The notes beneath the pieces were generated by a model, which did not search any database, was not told where the DNA came from, and was given only the letters and a program-made list of their open reading frames with translations. Source: Vicinamibacterales bacterium (GTDB lineage Bacteria; Acidobacteriota; Vicinamibacteria; Vicinamibacterales; UBA8438). Taken from it: a DNA stretch of 64,000 bases. The translations under genes and the position numbers were made by a program. Shown here piece after piece: positions 33,300 through 42,945 of this stretch; positions within the stretch are counted from its first letter, which is position 1; each line of letters starts with the position of its first letter. The stretch lies in NCBI GenBank assembly GCA_937766455.1, contig CALLXD010000023.1, forward strand, positions 1 through 64,000. Reading direction: 5' to 3'.

Positions 33300-35537
33300 C
33301 TACCGCACCCGGAGTCCAGCCATCACGCTGCGACCCAGGGTGGGGAAGCCGAACGCCTCTTCGTAGCGGCGGTCGAGCAGATTCTGGACCCGGGCCGTGA
33401 ACTCCACGCCGGTCCAGGCGTGCACGCTGCCCCCGAGGTTGACCACCGCATATCCTGGGTTGTCGAAGAAACCACCAAACGATCCGAAGGACGGGTCTAC
33501 ATCGAGGGTCGCGCTACGGGTCCCGATCGACGTAAAGACCGAGAACACCGGTTGCGTGAATGACAGTTCCACCGAGCCCTGATGGCGGGGCCGTCGTAGC
33601 AACGCGTCGCCAATCGAGAATCCACCGGGCGCCTCCGACTCCGTCGAGTCCACCGCGAGAATCTCGGTGTGCAGCCAGGTGTAGGTGGCCCGCGCCTCGA
33701 ACCCCTGTGGCGTCCGTCCGGTCGCGGCAAACTCGAGCCCGCGCGCCTGCGAGTTGGACAAGTTGTCGGTCCTGAACTGGCTGGTATTTTGGAACGACTG
33801 CCCGACGGAGACGATGAGGTCGTCGTAGCGGTTGAAGAACGCCGTCGCTTCGACCAGCACACGACCCCCGGCCAGGGCCTGTTCTACCCCGACGTCGACG
33901 CTGCGGGTTCGCTCGGACTTCAGCGCGGGGTTGTCGGTGAAGGCGATCTCAAACGCGCTGGGCGGACGGATCCCGGTGGCGGCGCTCACGCGGAGCCGGG
34001 TCCAGTCCGGTGTGGTCTCAGTCGGACGCACATACCACCCCAGCGACACTTTGGGGTTGGCTGCCACTTCGGTCTCGTCCCCGAATGTCGGACGCGCAAA
34101 TCCGTCGCCGGGGAGCGCCTCGCGGGTGATGCGGTCACCCCGTATCCCTGCGGTGACCGACAGCCGGTTGGTCGGGTCGAAACGGAGCTCGCCGAAGAAT
34201 CCGAGCATGCGCCGGTCCACAGGGATTTCGGTGAACGACGCATCCGTGATGAAGGTGCTGCCCGCCTGTTCTTGCTGGATATCGAAGCCGCCGGTGGCCA
34301 CGATGCTGTTGCTGAGCGTCGCATCCGTGCGCGCGCGGAAAGTGAGTCGGCTGGCATCGGAGTCCGACGCTCCGAAGGGGCCGTTGAACAGGCTGTCTGT
34401 CTGCGTATGACTGAGCTCGACACGCTGATCGACGCGCGTGCCCAGTCGCTGCGAGACACCGACCGATACCAGGCGGTTGTCGTTCGTCCCGCGAGCGAGT
34501 GTGTCGACGCCGGCGAAGGTTCCGCCGGGGTCGCTGCCCCAGGGGCCCGGGAACCCACGTTCATTCGTGCCATAGCGGAACACCGAGCGGACGGTGGTCC
34601 CACCTTCGCCCCGCCACTGGCCGTGCAAGGACACATTGCGTCGGGAGTAGTCGTCGTTGCTGACGGTCTCGCCGGCCTGCGACGTCTCGCCGCGTTGACC
34701 ATCGGTGTCGAGCTGCTCGAACGCGGCGCCCCAGGCGACCGGTCCTGCCGTCCCGGCCGTGTTCACCGAGACGCGTGATGTCCCGAACGTGCCGCCTTCG
34801 ATGACCCCGCCGATCCGCGCCGGGCCACCCTGTTTGGTGATGATCTGGACGACCCCGCCGATGGCGTCTGACCCGTACACCGCGCTTTGCGGTCCTCGCA
34901 CGACTTCGATCCGCTCGATATCGCCGACCGGCAGATGCGCAAAGTCGAACGCGCCCCCGAATCCGTTCACCCGCACCCCATCAATCATCACGAGGGTGAA
35001 GTTAGATTCGCCGCCGCGGGTGAACAGCGTGGTTTGTCCGCCGCGGCCGCCAGTGGCAGTGACCCCCAAACCCGGCACGGTGAATCGCAACGCGTCGGCG
35101 ACGGTCTCGAATTGTCGGGCCGCAATATCGTCTGCGGTGACCACGGTCACGCTGTCGGTCACACGCGATCGCGGCAGTTCACGCCCCGCGGCCGTGACCA
35201 CCACCGACTCGCTGATGGCGCTCACCTGCAGCGCGAGGGCCACGGTCTGGCTGTCGTCGGGCAAGAGTGCAATCGTCACTGGCGTGGCGGCGAATCCCTC
35301 CATCGCCACCCGCAGCTCGTAGCGCCCGGCCGCCAGGTTCGCGACGTGGAACCGCCCTTGGCTGTCTGTCACATCGGTACCCCGGACGGCGGTCTGGTCG
35401 ACGACCAGCACGGTCGCGCGTCGCGCGGGCCGACCATCGGGGTCGACGACGGTCCCGGTCACGCGGGCGCGCTGCGCCTGTGCCGAGGCCGCCACCAGGC
35501 ACAGGGTCAATACGAACAGTCCGAGTCTTCGGGTCAT
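33300..35537 (-). CDS. btuB: TonB-dependent outer-membrane receptor, probably for cobalamin
   Basis: A 745-residue receptor. Signal peptide (ending SAQAQ), a carboxypeptidase-regulatory-like domain (about 23-105: TGTVVDPDGRPARRATVLV), TonB box-like SESVVVTA, plug (VTVVTADDIAARQ, DALRFTVPGLGV, IERIEVVRGPQSAVYGSDAIGG) and a 22-strand barrel ending LGRSVMAGLRVR. The ligand assignment comes from the btuDCF genes and riboswitch upstream, not from the receptor itself. The in-frame ATG at 35633 is rejected because the signal peptide starts at 35537. Confidence 0.86.
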   Translation of the reverse strand: MTRRLGLFVLTLCLVAASAQAQRARVTGTVVDPDGRPARRATVLVVDQTAVRGTDVTDSQGRFHVANLAAGRYELRVAMEGFAATPVTIALLPDDSQTVALALQVSAISESVVVTAAGRELPRSRVTDSVTVVTADDIAARQFETVADALRFTVPGLGVTATGGRGGQTTLFTRGGESNFTLVMIDGVRVNGFGGAFDFAHLPVGDIERIEVVRGPQSAVYGSDAIGGVVQIITKQGGPARIGGVIEGGTFGTSRVSVNTAGTAGPVAWGAAFEQLDTDGQRGETSQAGETVSNDDYSRRNVSLHGQWRGEGGTTVRSVFRYGTNERGFPGPWGSDPGGTFAGVDTLARGTNDNRLVSVGVSQRLGTRVDQRVELSHTQTDSLFNGPFGASDSDASRLTFRARTDATLSNSIVATGGFDIQQEQAGSTFITDASFTEIPVDRRMLGFFGELRFDPTNRLSVTAGIRGDRITREALPGDGFARPTFGDETEVAANPKVSLGWYVRPTETTPDWTRLRVSAATGIRPPSAFEIAFTDNPALKSERTRSVDVGVEQALAGGRVLVEATAFFNRYDDLIVSVGQSFQNTSQFRTDNLSNSQARGLEFAATGRTPQGFEARATYTWLHTEILAVDSTESEAPGGFSIGDALLRRPRHQGSVELSFTQPVFSVFTSIGTRSATLDVDPSFGSFGGFFDNPGYAVVNLGGSVHAWTGVEFTARVQNLLDRRYEEAFGFPTLGRSVMAGLRVR

Positions 35538-35601
35538 CGTCACTGGTGGGGTTCCTCCGGGTGCGGTGAGGGGTGTGTGACAAGCATGGCGTCGCTCGTG
35601 T

Positions 35602-36510
35602 CTAGAACGCGTCGGGGTGCAGCGCTCGCGCAATGGCCTCGGTCGCGTCGGCCATACGGGGGCCCGGCTGCACGAACTGGTTGCCCAGCAGCAGGTGCAC
35701 GCGCCGGTCTCTGACCGCCGGCACGGACGACAGCCGATCCCACACTGCGATTTCCGACGCCTGGCTGCTGGCCGCCATCCGTTCGTCGTATGTCAATTCG
35801 ACGATGACGTCGGGGGCCGCCGTCAAAATCGCTTCCGAGGTAAGCGGGAGCGACTCGCGTGGCAACTCGGCGAAGACGTTCTCGCCGCCGGCCGCCTCGA
35901 GCATGTCGTGGAGAAATCCGGTGCCGCCGCTGGCATAGACATTTCGCAGGGAGCCAGGCTCGCGGCCAAAGACCAGCAGGACCCGCGGCCGGTCGCGACC
36001 GGCGAGACGTGTGCGCAAAGCGGCGAGGCGGTCTTCGATGCTGGCGGCGAGCTGTTCCGCGTCGGCTTGTCGATCGGTCCGGGCACCTAGGCGGCGGATG
36101 ACGGTCAGGGTGTCGTCTACGCCGCCATGCACGTAGGTGAACGTGTCGATACCCGCACGTGTGACCTGTTCGATCTGGTCCTGCTGACTGCCGTGGAACA
36201 CGACCAGGTCTGGCCGCAAGGCGAAGATCTGCTCCATGTCCGGGTCGAGCAACCCGCCCACGCGCGGCCGTGTCGCGACCTCGGGTGGATGCGTATCAAA
36301 GGTGCCGACACCGACGACGTCGTCCCCCGCGCCAATGGCAAACAGCGTCTCCGTCAACGCGGGGACCACCGAGACGATGCGCTCGGGGCGTGCCTGCCCG
36401 GACGCAACCCCGGACGCAGGCCCGGAAGCAAGCCCAGACGCAAGCGCCGCAGACACGGCCAGCAGCACGCTGGCCACGAACGCGGTGTTCCGTCGATTCA
36501 TGACTGTCAT
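35602..36510 (-). CDS. btuF: Periplasmic cobalamin-binding protein (BtuF type)
   Basis: A 302-residue substrate-binding protein with signal sequence and an odd repeated SGLASGPASGVASG stretch just before the mature part. The mature protein begins RIVSVVPALTETLFAIGAGDDVVGVGTFD, the class III binding-protein pattern, and ends GNQFVQPGPRMADATEAIA. It would pass corrinoid to the BtuC permease. The start (ATG 36510) overlaps the permease stop as ATGA; ATG 36501 is an alternative. Confidence 0.84.
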   Translation of the reverse strand: MTVMNRRNTAFVASVLLAVSAALASGLASGPASGVASGQARPERIVSVVPALTETLFAIGAGDDVVGVGTFDTHPPEVATRPRVGGLLDPDMEQIFALRPDLVVFHGSQQDQIEQVTRAGIDTFTYVHGGVDDTLTVIRRLGARTDRQADAEQLAASIEDRLAALRTRLAGRDRPRVLLVFGREPGSLRNVYASGGTGFLHDMLEAAGGENVFAELPRESLPLTSEAILTAAPDVIVELTYDERMAASSQASEIAVWDRLSSVPAVRDRRVHLLLGNQFVQPGPRMADATEAIARALHPDAF

Positions 36511-37571
36511 CGGTTGCGTACCAGGAGCCAGAGGAAGAAAGGGCCGCCGAGCATGGCGGTGATCACGCCCACCGGCAGCTCCATTGGCGACAGCAGCGTT
36601 CTCGCCGCGACATCGCAGATCACCAGAAACGCGGCGCCCAGACCGATCGATGCCGGCAGCACCAAACGGTGGTCGGCACCGACCAGTAACCGCACCAGGT
36701 GCGGGACGATGATGCCGATGAAGCCTATGGGCCCCCCCACGGCGACGGCCGCGCCGGTGGCCAGCGAGGCACTGAGGAACGCGAGGCGCTGGGTGCGCAA
36801 GACGTCGATACCCCGCGTGGCGGCGCTGTCGGCCCCCATCGTCAACAGGTTCAACGCCCGAGGCAATCGCGCGAAAGCCACGAACGACAGACCAATCGGG
36901 GCGAGGCCCCACAGAATCGGGCGGTAGCTGCCGACGTCGAGATTGCCCATCACCCATCGCACCGACTGGAGGGTCTGCGCAGGGTCGGCCAGATACTGGA
37001 CGAACAGGATGATGGCCGAGAACAGCGAGTTGAGCGTGACCCCGGCCAGGAGCAGGACCAGTGTCGACAGTCCCTGCCGGCGCATGGTGGCCAGAAAATA
37101 GACGATGGCCAGCGCACCCAGGGCGCCGGCAAAACTGGCGAGGGGGACGGCGGCTGAGCCCAGGACCGTCAGCGGCACGCCCAGCGTGATCACGAGCATC
37201 GCGCCGAGCGATGCGCCGGCCGACACCCCTAGCGTGAAGGGGGTCGCCAGCGGGTTGCGCAGCAGGGCTTGCAACACTACGCCGGCCGCTGCCAACGACG
37301 CGCCGACGAGCGCGCCGGCGATGGCCCGGGGCAGCCGGGCGATAAAGAAAATCTGGGCGTCGACGTTCTCGGCGAATGGAATGGTGCCGTCGAAGACCCG
37401 GCTGAGGCTGATGCTCGTCGGGCCAATGAGCGGCGCGACAACACAGGTCACCACCGCCAGCAGCCCAAATCCGATCTGCACCGCCCAGACGCGCCGGCGC
37501 AGACTGCCCGCAGTGGCGGGGCGTCGGTCAGAGAGGGTGGCGGTGGTGTCGGGCATCTCGGTTCGTGGCAC
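36507..37571 (-). CDS. btuC: FecCD-type ABC permease (BtuC)
   Basis: A 354-residue protein of about ten membrane helices. Family signatures are RLPRAIAGALVGASLAAAGVVLQALLRNPLATPFTLGVSAGASLGAM and PIGFIGIIVPHLVRLLVGADHRLVLPASIGLG, where the GIIVPH region contacts the ATPase. It begins with a GTG that overlaps the ATPase stop by one base (TAGTG). An ATG at 37556 is possible. Assignment to cobalamin rather than iron-siderophore is from the riboswitch. Confidence 0.88.
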   Translation of the reverse strand: MPRTEMPDTTATLSDRRPATAGSLRRRVWAVQIGFGLLAVVTCVVAPLIGPTSISLSRVFDGTIPFAENVDAQIFFIARLPRAIAGALVGASLAAAGVVLQALLRNPLATPFTLGVSAGASLGAMLVITLGVPLTVLGSAAVPLASFAGALGALAIVYFLATMRRQGLSTLVLLLAGVTLNSLFSAIILFVQYLADPAQTLQSVRWVMGNLDVGSYRPILWGLAPIGLSFVAFARLPRALNLLTMGADSAATRGIDVLRTQRLAFLSASLATGAAVAVGGPIGFIGIIVPHLVRLLVGADHRLVLPASIGLGAAFLVICDVAARTLLSPMELPVGVITAMLGGPFFLWLLVRNR

Positions 37572-38407
37572 TACAGCCGCGCCAGTGGCACCACCGTCAG
37601 GTGTCCCGTGATCGGGTGACGACGCACGTCCGCCTCCACGTCATAGACGGCCCCGATGGTGTCCGGTGTCAGCACCGTCTCGGTGGGGCCGGCGGCGATG
37701 ACGCGGCCGTCGCGAAGGACGACCAGGTCGTGACACAGCCCGGCCGCGAAATTCAGATCGTGGGTGCACACCACGACCGTGGTGGCGTGCGTCCGGTTGA
37801 GCGTTTGGACGAGCGCCGCCGTCGCGAGCTGGAACGACAGGTCCAGTGACGACGTGGGCTCGTCGAGGAGCAGCACCCGGGTGTGACTCGGGTCGCGATC
37901 GGGCGGCCCGTGTGGGTCTGATGGGTTGGCGACGTCCGTCTCGAACTGCGCCAAGGCGCTGGCAATCACGACGCGTTGCTTCTCGCCTCCGCTGAGGGTG
38001 CGGAAGGTCCGCTGTTCCAGGTGCGTCGTGCCCGTCGCCGCCAGTGTCCGCCGCGCGATATCGAGGTCGTTCGGACCCTCCAGCTCGAACGTCCGTAGAT
38101 GGGGGTAGCGCCCCATCAAGACGATGTCGAGCACGCTGTAGTCGAACGCGAGTTCCGTCTCTTGGGGGACGACGGCCACACGGCGGGCCATCGTGCGGCG
38201 GTCCACGCTGGCGATATCCGCCCCGTCCAGCGTGATGCGACCGCGCGAGGGTGGCAGCAGTCCGGCGAGCAGCTTGAGCAACGTCGTCTTGCCCGACCCG
38301 TTCGGACCGAGCACGCCCACCAGGCCGCCCGCCGGCACCGACACCGAGACGCCGTTCAGGACGGGTCTGGCGTCGTAGCCGAACGAGACGTCTTCAGCGG
38401 CCAGCAC
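37571..38407 (-). CDS. btuD: ABC transporter ATPase (BtuD/FecE type)
   Basis: A 278-residue ATPase: Walker A GPNGSGKTT, Q-loop VVPQETEL, signature LSGGEKQR, Walker B VLLLDEPTS and the switch His in VCTHDL. Between signature and Walker B there is an unusual insertion of about 22 residues, Pro/Asp/His-rich (NPSDPHGPPDRD), which lengthens the surface of the helical domain. Start: GTG at 38407 has GGGAG 8 bp upstream; a TTG at 38452 is in frame without such a site. First gene after the cobalamin riboswitch. Confidence 0.86.
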   Translation of the reverse strand: MLAAEDVSFGYDARPVLNGVSVSVPAGGLVGVLGPNGSGKTTLLKLLAGLLPPSRGRITLDGADIASVDRRTMARRVAVVPQETELAFDYSVLDIVLMGRYPHLRTFELEGPNDLDIARRTLAATGTTHLEQRTFRTLSGGEKQRVVIASALAQFETDVANPSDPHGPPDRDPSHTRVLLLDEPTSSLDLSFQLATAALVQTLNRTHATTVVVCTHDLNFAAGLCHDLVVLRDGRVIAAGPTETVLTPDTIGAVYDVEADVRRHPITGHLTVVPLARL

Positions 38408-38529
38408 GCTCGGCTCCCGCGATACGCGTGGGGTCGAGACGGGGTCCTGCAAACGAAATGGGATACATCAGTTCCTTTCGGCGTAACCACGCGCCGTGCC
38501 GGTTCGATATACGAACTGGCTGAAAGGAC

Positions 38530-38745
38530 GAGCCCGAAGTGGCCAGGTCTCCTGACTTGTGGATCAGTGCGGAACGACGACGCCTTCCCACGTCCATGGA
38601 CGCAGTGGCGGGCGACTCGTCGGGGTCGGTGAACCGATGCGACGGGTGCGCCTGTGTGCCGTTCCGCTCCCCACTTACAGTGGCGGGACCGTGTGGGATT
38701 CGCACCCACTTCCCTTGACCATTCAGGGAGCGTCAGTTGTGGCCG
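38530..38745 (-). ncRNA. Cobalamin (AdoCbl-type) riboswitch
   Basis: On the minus strand, upstream of btuD, a 215-nt leader carries the class hallmarks in order: a short 5' stem, AGGGAAGTGGGTGCGAATCC, then the core CGGTCCCGCCACTGT and AAGTGGGGAGC, a long variable P6-P11 region, and the 3' AGTCAGGAGACCTGGCC block (38557-38541), which is the B12 box. Cobalamin binding should fold it so as to shut off btuD and the rest of the operon. It lies about 120 nt before the GTG, room for an expression platform. The gap 38746-38941, between it and the divergent mqnE, shows no gene. Confidence 0.92.
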
Positions 38746-38941
38746 GCGAGTATAGCATGGGCACCCGAACGGCTGGCGAGGTGTGATATTCGGTGGCCGT
38801 GGTTGCCCAGCATGGCCCCTCCGACGTACGATACCCGTTTGTAGCGGGCCGCGATGACGGCGTGGTGGTGACGCGTGCCGCTAACTCGGATCGGCCGAGC
38901 TCGCGACGCAGACGATTCCAGGTGTGGAGAGTGCAGTGAGC

Positions 38942-40105
38942 ATGCAGGTGGGGCAGGACACAGCGGAGCAACCGGAGGCGGCGCCTCCTCGTCATCGACT
39001 GCCGCTGATGCCCGCGCGCGTCCGGGACGCCGGTCTGGGGGACATTGCCGAGAAGCTCGATGCCGGCATCCGTCTCGAGATGGCGGATGGTCTCCGGCTG
39101 TTCGAGTGTCCGGATCTGCTCGCCCTCGGCTGGCTGGCGAACCGCGAGCGTGAAAAGCGGCATGGCGGCCGGACATACTTCAATCACAACATCCGGATCG
39201 AGGCGACGAACGTGTGCGTGGCCAGTTGCCTGTTCTGCGCGTTCGCCCGTTTACAGCCAGGGGATACCGGGGCCTACACCCTCACGCTCGATCAGGTCTG
39301 GGACAAGCTACGCTCTCGTGCCGACCAGGCTCTGACCGAGGTACATGTCGTCAACGGGCTACATCCGGATCTGCCCTTCGACTACTACCTGGAACTGTTG
39401 CGCGGATTCAAACGCATTCGGCCGGATGTACACCTCAAGTGTTTCACCGCGGTCGAGATCGCGTTCTTCGCGGACCTCTACAAGCGAACGGATGAGCAGG
39501 TGCTCCGTGAGTTGATGGCGGCCGGGCTCGATTCGCTACCGGGGGGCGGCGCGGAGGTGTTCGCGGAACGGGTACGTCAGAAGATTTGCCACGACAAATG
39601 TGGCGCCGATCGGTATCTCGACATCCATCGGACCGCGCATCGCCTCGGCATGCGGACCAATGTCACGATGCTGTATGGGCACATCGAGACGCTCGAAGAG
39701 CGGGTGGACCACATGCTGCGGGCGCGCGCGCTGCAGGATGACACCGCCGGGTTCCAGGCGTTCATCCCGCTCGCGTTTCATCCTGACAACAATCAGATGC
39801 GGAAACTGCCGGCGCCAACCGCCGCGGAGACGCTACGCGTACATGCAGTGGCGCGGCTGATGCTCGACAACATCCCGCACATCAAGGCGTTCTGGATCGC
39901 GACGGGCGTCGAGACCGCTCAGACCGCACTCTGGTTCGGGGTGGACGATCTGGATGGCACGGTGCAGGAAGAGCAGATTTACCACATGGCCGGCGCCAGC
40001 ACTCCGGCCGCGCTGACCACCGGTGACATCAGCCACCTGGTCCGGGTCGCCGGTCGGGATCCGATTGAGCGAGACACTCTCTACAACGTTGTGACACAGC
40101 ACTGA
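38942..40105 (+). CDS. mqnE: Aminofutalosine synthase (radical SAM)
   Basis: A 387-residue radical SAM enzyme of the futalosine route to menaquinone. It joins 3-[(1-carboxyvinyl)oxy]benzoate to SAM-derived adenosine. The cluster motif is CVASCLFCAF (about residue 90), preceded by the family's GGRTYFNHNIRIEATNVC, with LHPDLPFDYY and SLPGGGAEVFAERVR further on. Ends with IERDTLYNVVTQ. The ATG at 38942 is taken as the start; a GTG at 38924 is in frame. It is alone here, with no mqnA, mqnC or mqnD in the window. Confidence 0.88.
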   Translation: MQVGQDTAEQPEAAPPRHRLPLMPARVRDAGLGDIAEKLDAGIRLEMADGLRLFECPDLLALGWLANREREKRHGGRTYFNHNIRIEATNVCVASCLFCAFARLQPGDTGAYTLTLDQVWDKLRSRADQALTEVHVVNGLHPDLPFDYYLELLRGFKRIRPDVHLKCFTAVEIAFFADLYKRTDEQVLRELMAAGLDSLPGGGAEVFAERVRQKICHDKCGADRYLDIHRTAHRLGMRTNVTMLYGHIETLEERVDHMLRARALQDDTAGFQAFIPLAFHPDNNQMRKLPAPTAAETLRVHAVARLMLDNIPHIKAFWIATGVETAQTALWFGVDDLDGTVQEEQIYHMAGASTPAALTTGDISHLVRVAGRDPIERDTLYNVVTQH

Positions 40106-40156
40106 GTTCAGGATTTCAACGAGTATTCCAACCAAGTTTTCGAAGGAGAATTCCTC

Positions 40157-40756
<600 letters not shown>

Positions 40757-40858
40757 TCCAACAAGACTGACGGCCGGGGGCGGGTCGTGCATCGATCCGT
40801 CCCCACTGCCCTCGCCTCACAAGACACTCGTCTGACGCGGTGTCACGCGCGTGACCTC

Positions 40859-41665
40859 ATGAGCCTGTCCTACGTCCTGTTCTGGTTTCTCGTTCACCTC
40901 GGTGTCGGGATCATCGGTACGTTGGTCCTGCTGCCTCGCGTGGCCGGGGTGCAGTTCTTCCGGTTCAACGCTGGGTTCGGGGCGGCGTTGCTGCTCATCG
41001 CCCTCGCGCTACGTCCGGAGGACCTCGCGCTTGGCTCCGATGTACAAGGGATCGCGCTGGCGGCGCTCATCTGTTCGACTGGTGCCATTCTCGTGTACTG
41101 GGCCACGATCGGCCGCGTGCTGGGGTGGCTTCGCCCGGTCTGGCTATGGCTGGCGGTCGTCAGTGGCGTCGCCGCGATCATTGGGCAGGGGCTGGCGGTG
41201 TCACCGGACGGCGGCGCCCTGGTGGCCGGGTTGTACGTGGCGAGCTTTCTGACCTCGGCCGCGTTGCTCGGCGGCACCTCGACCGCGATGATTTTGGGGC
41301 ATTGGTATCTGGTGCTCCCGTCGATGGAGATCTCGCTGCTCCAGCGGATCGTCAAGTTTCACATCGGGTCCACGGCCCTGCGGGTCCTGGTTGTCGTGGG
41401 CGTGGTGTGGTGGGCCATCGCGCTGGCCGACATCCCGGGCCCCGGTTTCCAGCGCTATATCACCTCGCTCGACGGGGTGTTCTTCTGGCAGCGGGTCTTG
41501 TTCGGACTGCTGGGCCCGGTGGTGCTGGCCTACATGACCTGGGAGACCGCGAAAATCCGATCCACGCAGTCTGCCACCGGCATCCTGTATGTAGATTTCT
41601 TTACCGTCATCGTTGGCGAGGTGCTGGCCAAGTACATCCTCGTCGCGACAACCGTCCCGGTGTAA
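40859..41665 (+). CDS. Integral membrane protein of unknown function
   Basis: A 268-residue protein with about eight membrane helices (first about 3-24). I recognise no family. Charged residues that could matter in the membrane include HLGVG in helix 1, the LGHWYLVLPSMEISLLQRIVKFH loop after helix 5, and TWETAK near the end. LGHWYLV resembles a motif in bacterial haem-protein-associated and NnrS-like membrane proteins, but that is weak. The ATG at 40859 matches a good helix start; the upstream in-frame ATG at 40787 adds 24 non-hydrophobic residues. Confidence 0.6.
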   Translation: MSLSYVLFWFLVHLGVGIIGTLVLLPRVAGVQFFRFNAGFGAALLLIALALRPEDLALGSDVQGIALAALICSTGAILVYWATIGRVLGWLRPVWLWLAVVSGVAAIIGQGLAVSPDGGALVAGLYVASFLTSAALLGGTSTAMILGHWYLVLPSMEISLLQRIVKFHIGSTALRVLVVVGVVWWAIALADIPGPGFQRYITSLDGVFFWQRVLFGLLGPVVLAYMTWETAKIRSTQSATGILYVDFFTVIVGEVLAKYILVATTVPV

Positions 41666-41670
41666 CAGCA

Positions 41671-41692
41671 GGGCGCGCGATAATGCGCGCCC
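41671..41692 (+). other. GC hairpin after the membrane-protein gene
   Basis: GGGCGCGC (41671-41678) pairs with GCGCGCCC (41685-41692), a perfect 8-bp stem with a GATAAT loop directly after the gene stop. There is no T-run, so it may be a Rho-dependent terminator aid or an mRNA 3' stabiliser. The rest of the gap up to 41775 is GC-rich with a second small GGGGC/GCCCC stem near 41750. Confidence 0.4.
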
Positions 41693-41775
41693 CGCGGCCG
41701 CGGAGTGGGGCATTCGGGGTCCCCGCGGAGCCGGCCGCGTGAGGTTCGGGGCGCAGCCCCGTCTGAATAAAGACT

Positions 41776-42240
41776 ATGGAAGTCACCGTCGTGTGCCATC
41801 AGTGCGGCAGCGCTCTCCCGGTGGAGGCGACTGAGGCCTCGCTGCAGATCAACTGCGGCAGGTGCCGCCAAGCGTTTCTACTGGGGTTCTCGGACGCGGT
41901 CCGTGCCGACACCGAAGTGGATCAGTGTCCGGTGTGCCTGGGCGGCGACTTCTACATGCGGAAGGACTTCGACCCCAAGATCGGGGTCACGGTCATCGTC
42001 ATCGCCGCGCTGATCAGCGCCGGCTTCTACTATTACGGGGAGGACCTGGTCGCCTATGCCATTCTCGGTGGCGCGGCGCTGATCGACCTGGCCGTCTACA
42101 GCCGGCTCAAGGATTTGACCGTCTGCTATCGCTGCCACGCGGAATTCCGCGGCACGTTCAAGCACACCGCCGACCCCTTCGACCTCCACACCGCCGACGA
42201 GCTCGAACCAGAGTACGAACGCCAGGTCGGCAAGCGCTAA
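41776..42240 (+). CDS. Zinc-ribbon protein with two membrane helices
   Basis: A 154-residue protein with four Cys pairs: CHQC and CGRC, making one ribbon at residues 7-30, CPVC (about 51), and CYRC (about 118). Two membrane helices lie between the second and third set (about 69-105). The architecture (ribbon, membrane hairpin, ribbon tail) suggests a membrane-tethered regulator or assembly protein, but no function is known. Its 3' end is duplicated 0.7 kb downstream (see direct repeats), and its stop was changed from TAG to TAA by that event. Confidence 0.65.
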   Translation: MEVTVVCHQCGSALPVEATEASLQINCGRCRQAFLLGFSDAVRADTEVDQCPVCLGGDFYMRKDFDPKIGVTVIVIAALISAGFYYYGEDLVAYAILGGAALIDLAVYSRLKDLTVCYRCHAEFRGTFKHTADPFDLHTADELEPEYERQVGKR

Positions 42241-42257
42241 GCGCTAGAACAGCTTCA
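42225..42257. repeat. Left direct repeat flanking vapBC
   Basis: GGTCGGCAAGCGCTA (42225-42239), a 7-bp extra AGCGCTA (42240-42246) and GAACAGCTTCA (42247-42257). Apart from the 7-bp tandem duplication it equals the repeat at 42946-42971. It contains the end of the zinc-ribbon gene, a copy of the last bases of moeA in reverse, and the vapC stop. Confidence 0.85.
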
Positions 42258-42653
42258 GGCTCGCACAAGCTCCGTGCGCGCTGCCATCCCCGGAGCCCGG
42301 GCCAAACCAGCGTCGCAGGTCACCAGGTGGGCGTCGAGGGCTTCGGCTAGCGCCACGTAGACCGCATCGTAGGCAGTGAGATTGTGACGGAGCTGCCAGA
42401 CGCGACCCAGCAGTGGCTCATGGCTGTGACGTATCAGGTCGAGTTCGCGCAGATCGTCGACCGCCGTCGACGCGATCGCGGCATTCAACACCCCGTCACG
42501 AGCGTACCGCCGCAGCGCCTGCGTCACTTCCACGTCGATGAGGTGTGGGACATGGAGCGACAGGCCGGGGTCGGCGATACGGTCGGCAATTCGCCTGCCG
42601 TTGTCGGTGCCCAGGAGCAGTTCGACCACGGCCGACGCGTCCAGCACGATCAC
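42255..42653 (-). CDS. vapC: PIN-domain toxin (VapC/FitB family)
   Basis: A 132-residue PIN ribonuclease. The acidic residues of the metal site are visible: Asp in MIVLDASAVVELLLG, Glu in HLIDVEVTQALRR, Asp in LTAYDAVYVALAEAL and Asp in LVTCDAGLA. VapC toxins cleave RNA (tRNA or rRNA) and are silenced by the antitoxin. Its start overlaps the antitoxin stop by 4 bp. Its stop lies inside the left direct repeat, so the end of the reading frame was set by the insertion point. Confidence 0.9.
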   Translation of the reverse strand: MIVLDASAVVELLLGTDNGRRIADRIADPGLSLHVPHLIDVEVTQALRRYARDGVLNAAIASTAVDDLRELDLIRHSHEPLLGRVWQLRHNLTAYDAVYVALAEALDAHLVTCDAGLARAPGMAARTELVRA

Positions 42654-42883
42654 CGAGCGTCTCGTTCGGCGCGAATCACGCGCGCGGGTGACGGCGTCAC
42701 GCTGCGCTTTGGTCGAGCGGACAGGCGATCGAGCATCTCCTGCCGGGACGGCCGATCGAGCGCCTTGCGCACCTCGCGCAGGATGAAGTCAGACATGGTC
42801 ATGCCTTCCGTCGCGGCTCGCGCTTTCAAGCGCCGATGCACGGCGTTCGGAATATTGCGAATCTGGACCATTGTCGTGGACAT
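42650..42883 (-). CDS. vapB: Ribbon-helix-helix antitoxin (VapB/FitA family)
   Basis: A 77-residue antitoxin. The N-terminal ribbon-helix-helix (MVQIRNIPNAVHRRLKARAATEGMTMSDFILREV) binds operator DNA as a dimer, and the C-terminal Arg/Pro-rich tail (SARPKRSVTPSPARV) would wrap the toxin. It precedes and overlaps vapC, the usual order. A TTGACA/TACTAA-like promoter (42918-42888, minus) ends almost at the ATG, so the message is nearly leaderless, or translation starts at the ATG at 42871. The upstream 30 bp are strikingly AT-rich. Confidence 0.9.
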   Translation of the reverse strand: MSTTMVQIRNIPNAVHRRLKARAATEGMTMSDFILREVRKALDRPSRQEMLDRLSARPKRSVTPSPARVIRAERDAR

Positions 42884-42945
42884 GTTATTAGTATGATTTC
42901 ATCGTTTTTTCATGTCAACAATGCCGTCTCTCGCGAAACGCACCG

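Noticed and set aside
41671-41692. Hairpin as a Rho-independent terminator
   Set aside because: No T-run follows the stem; kept only as an unexplained structure.
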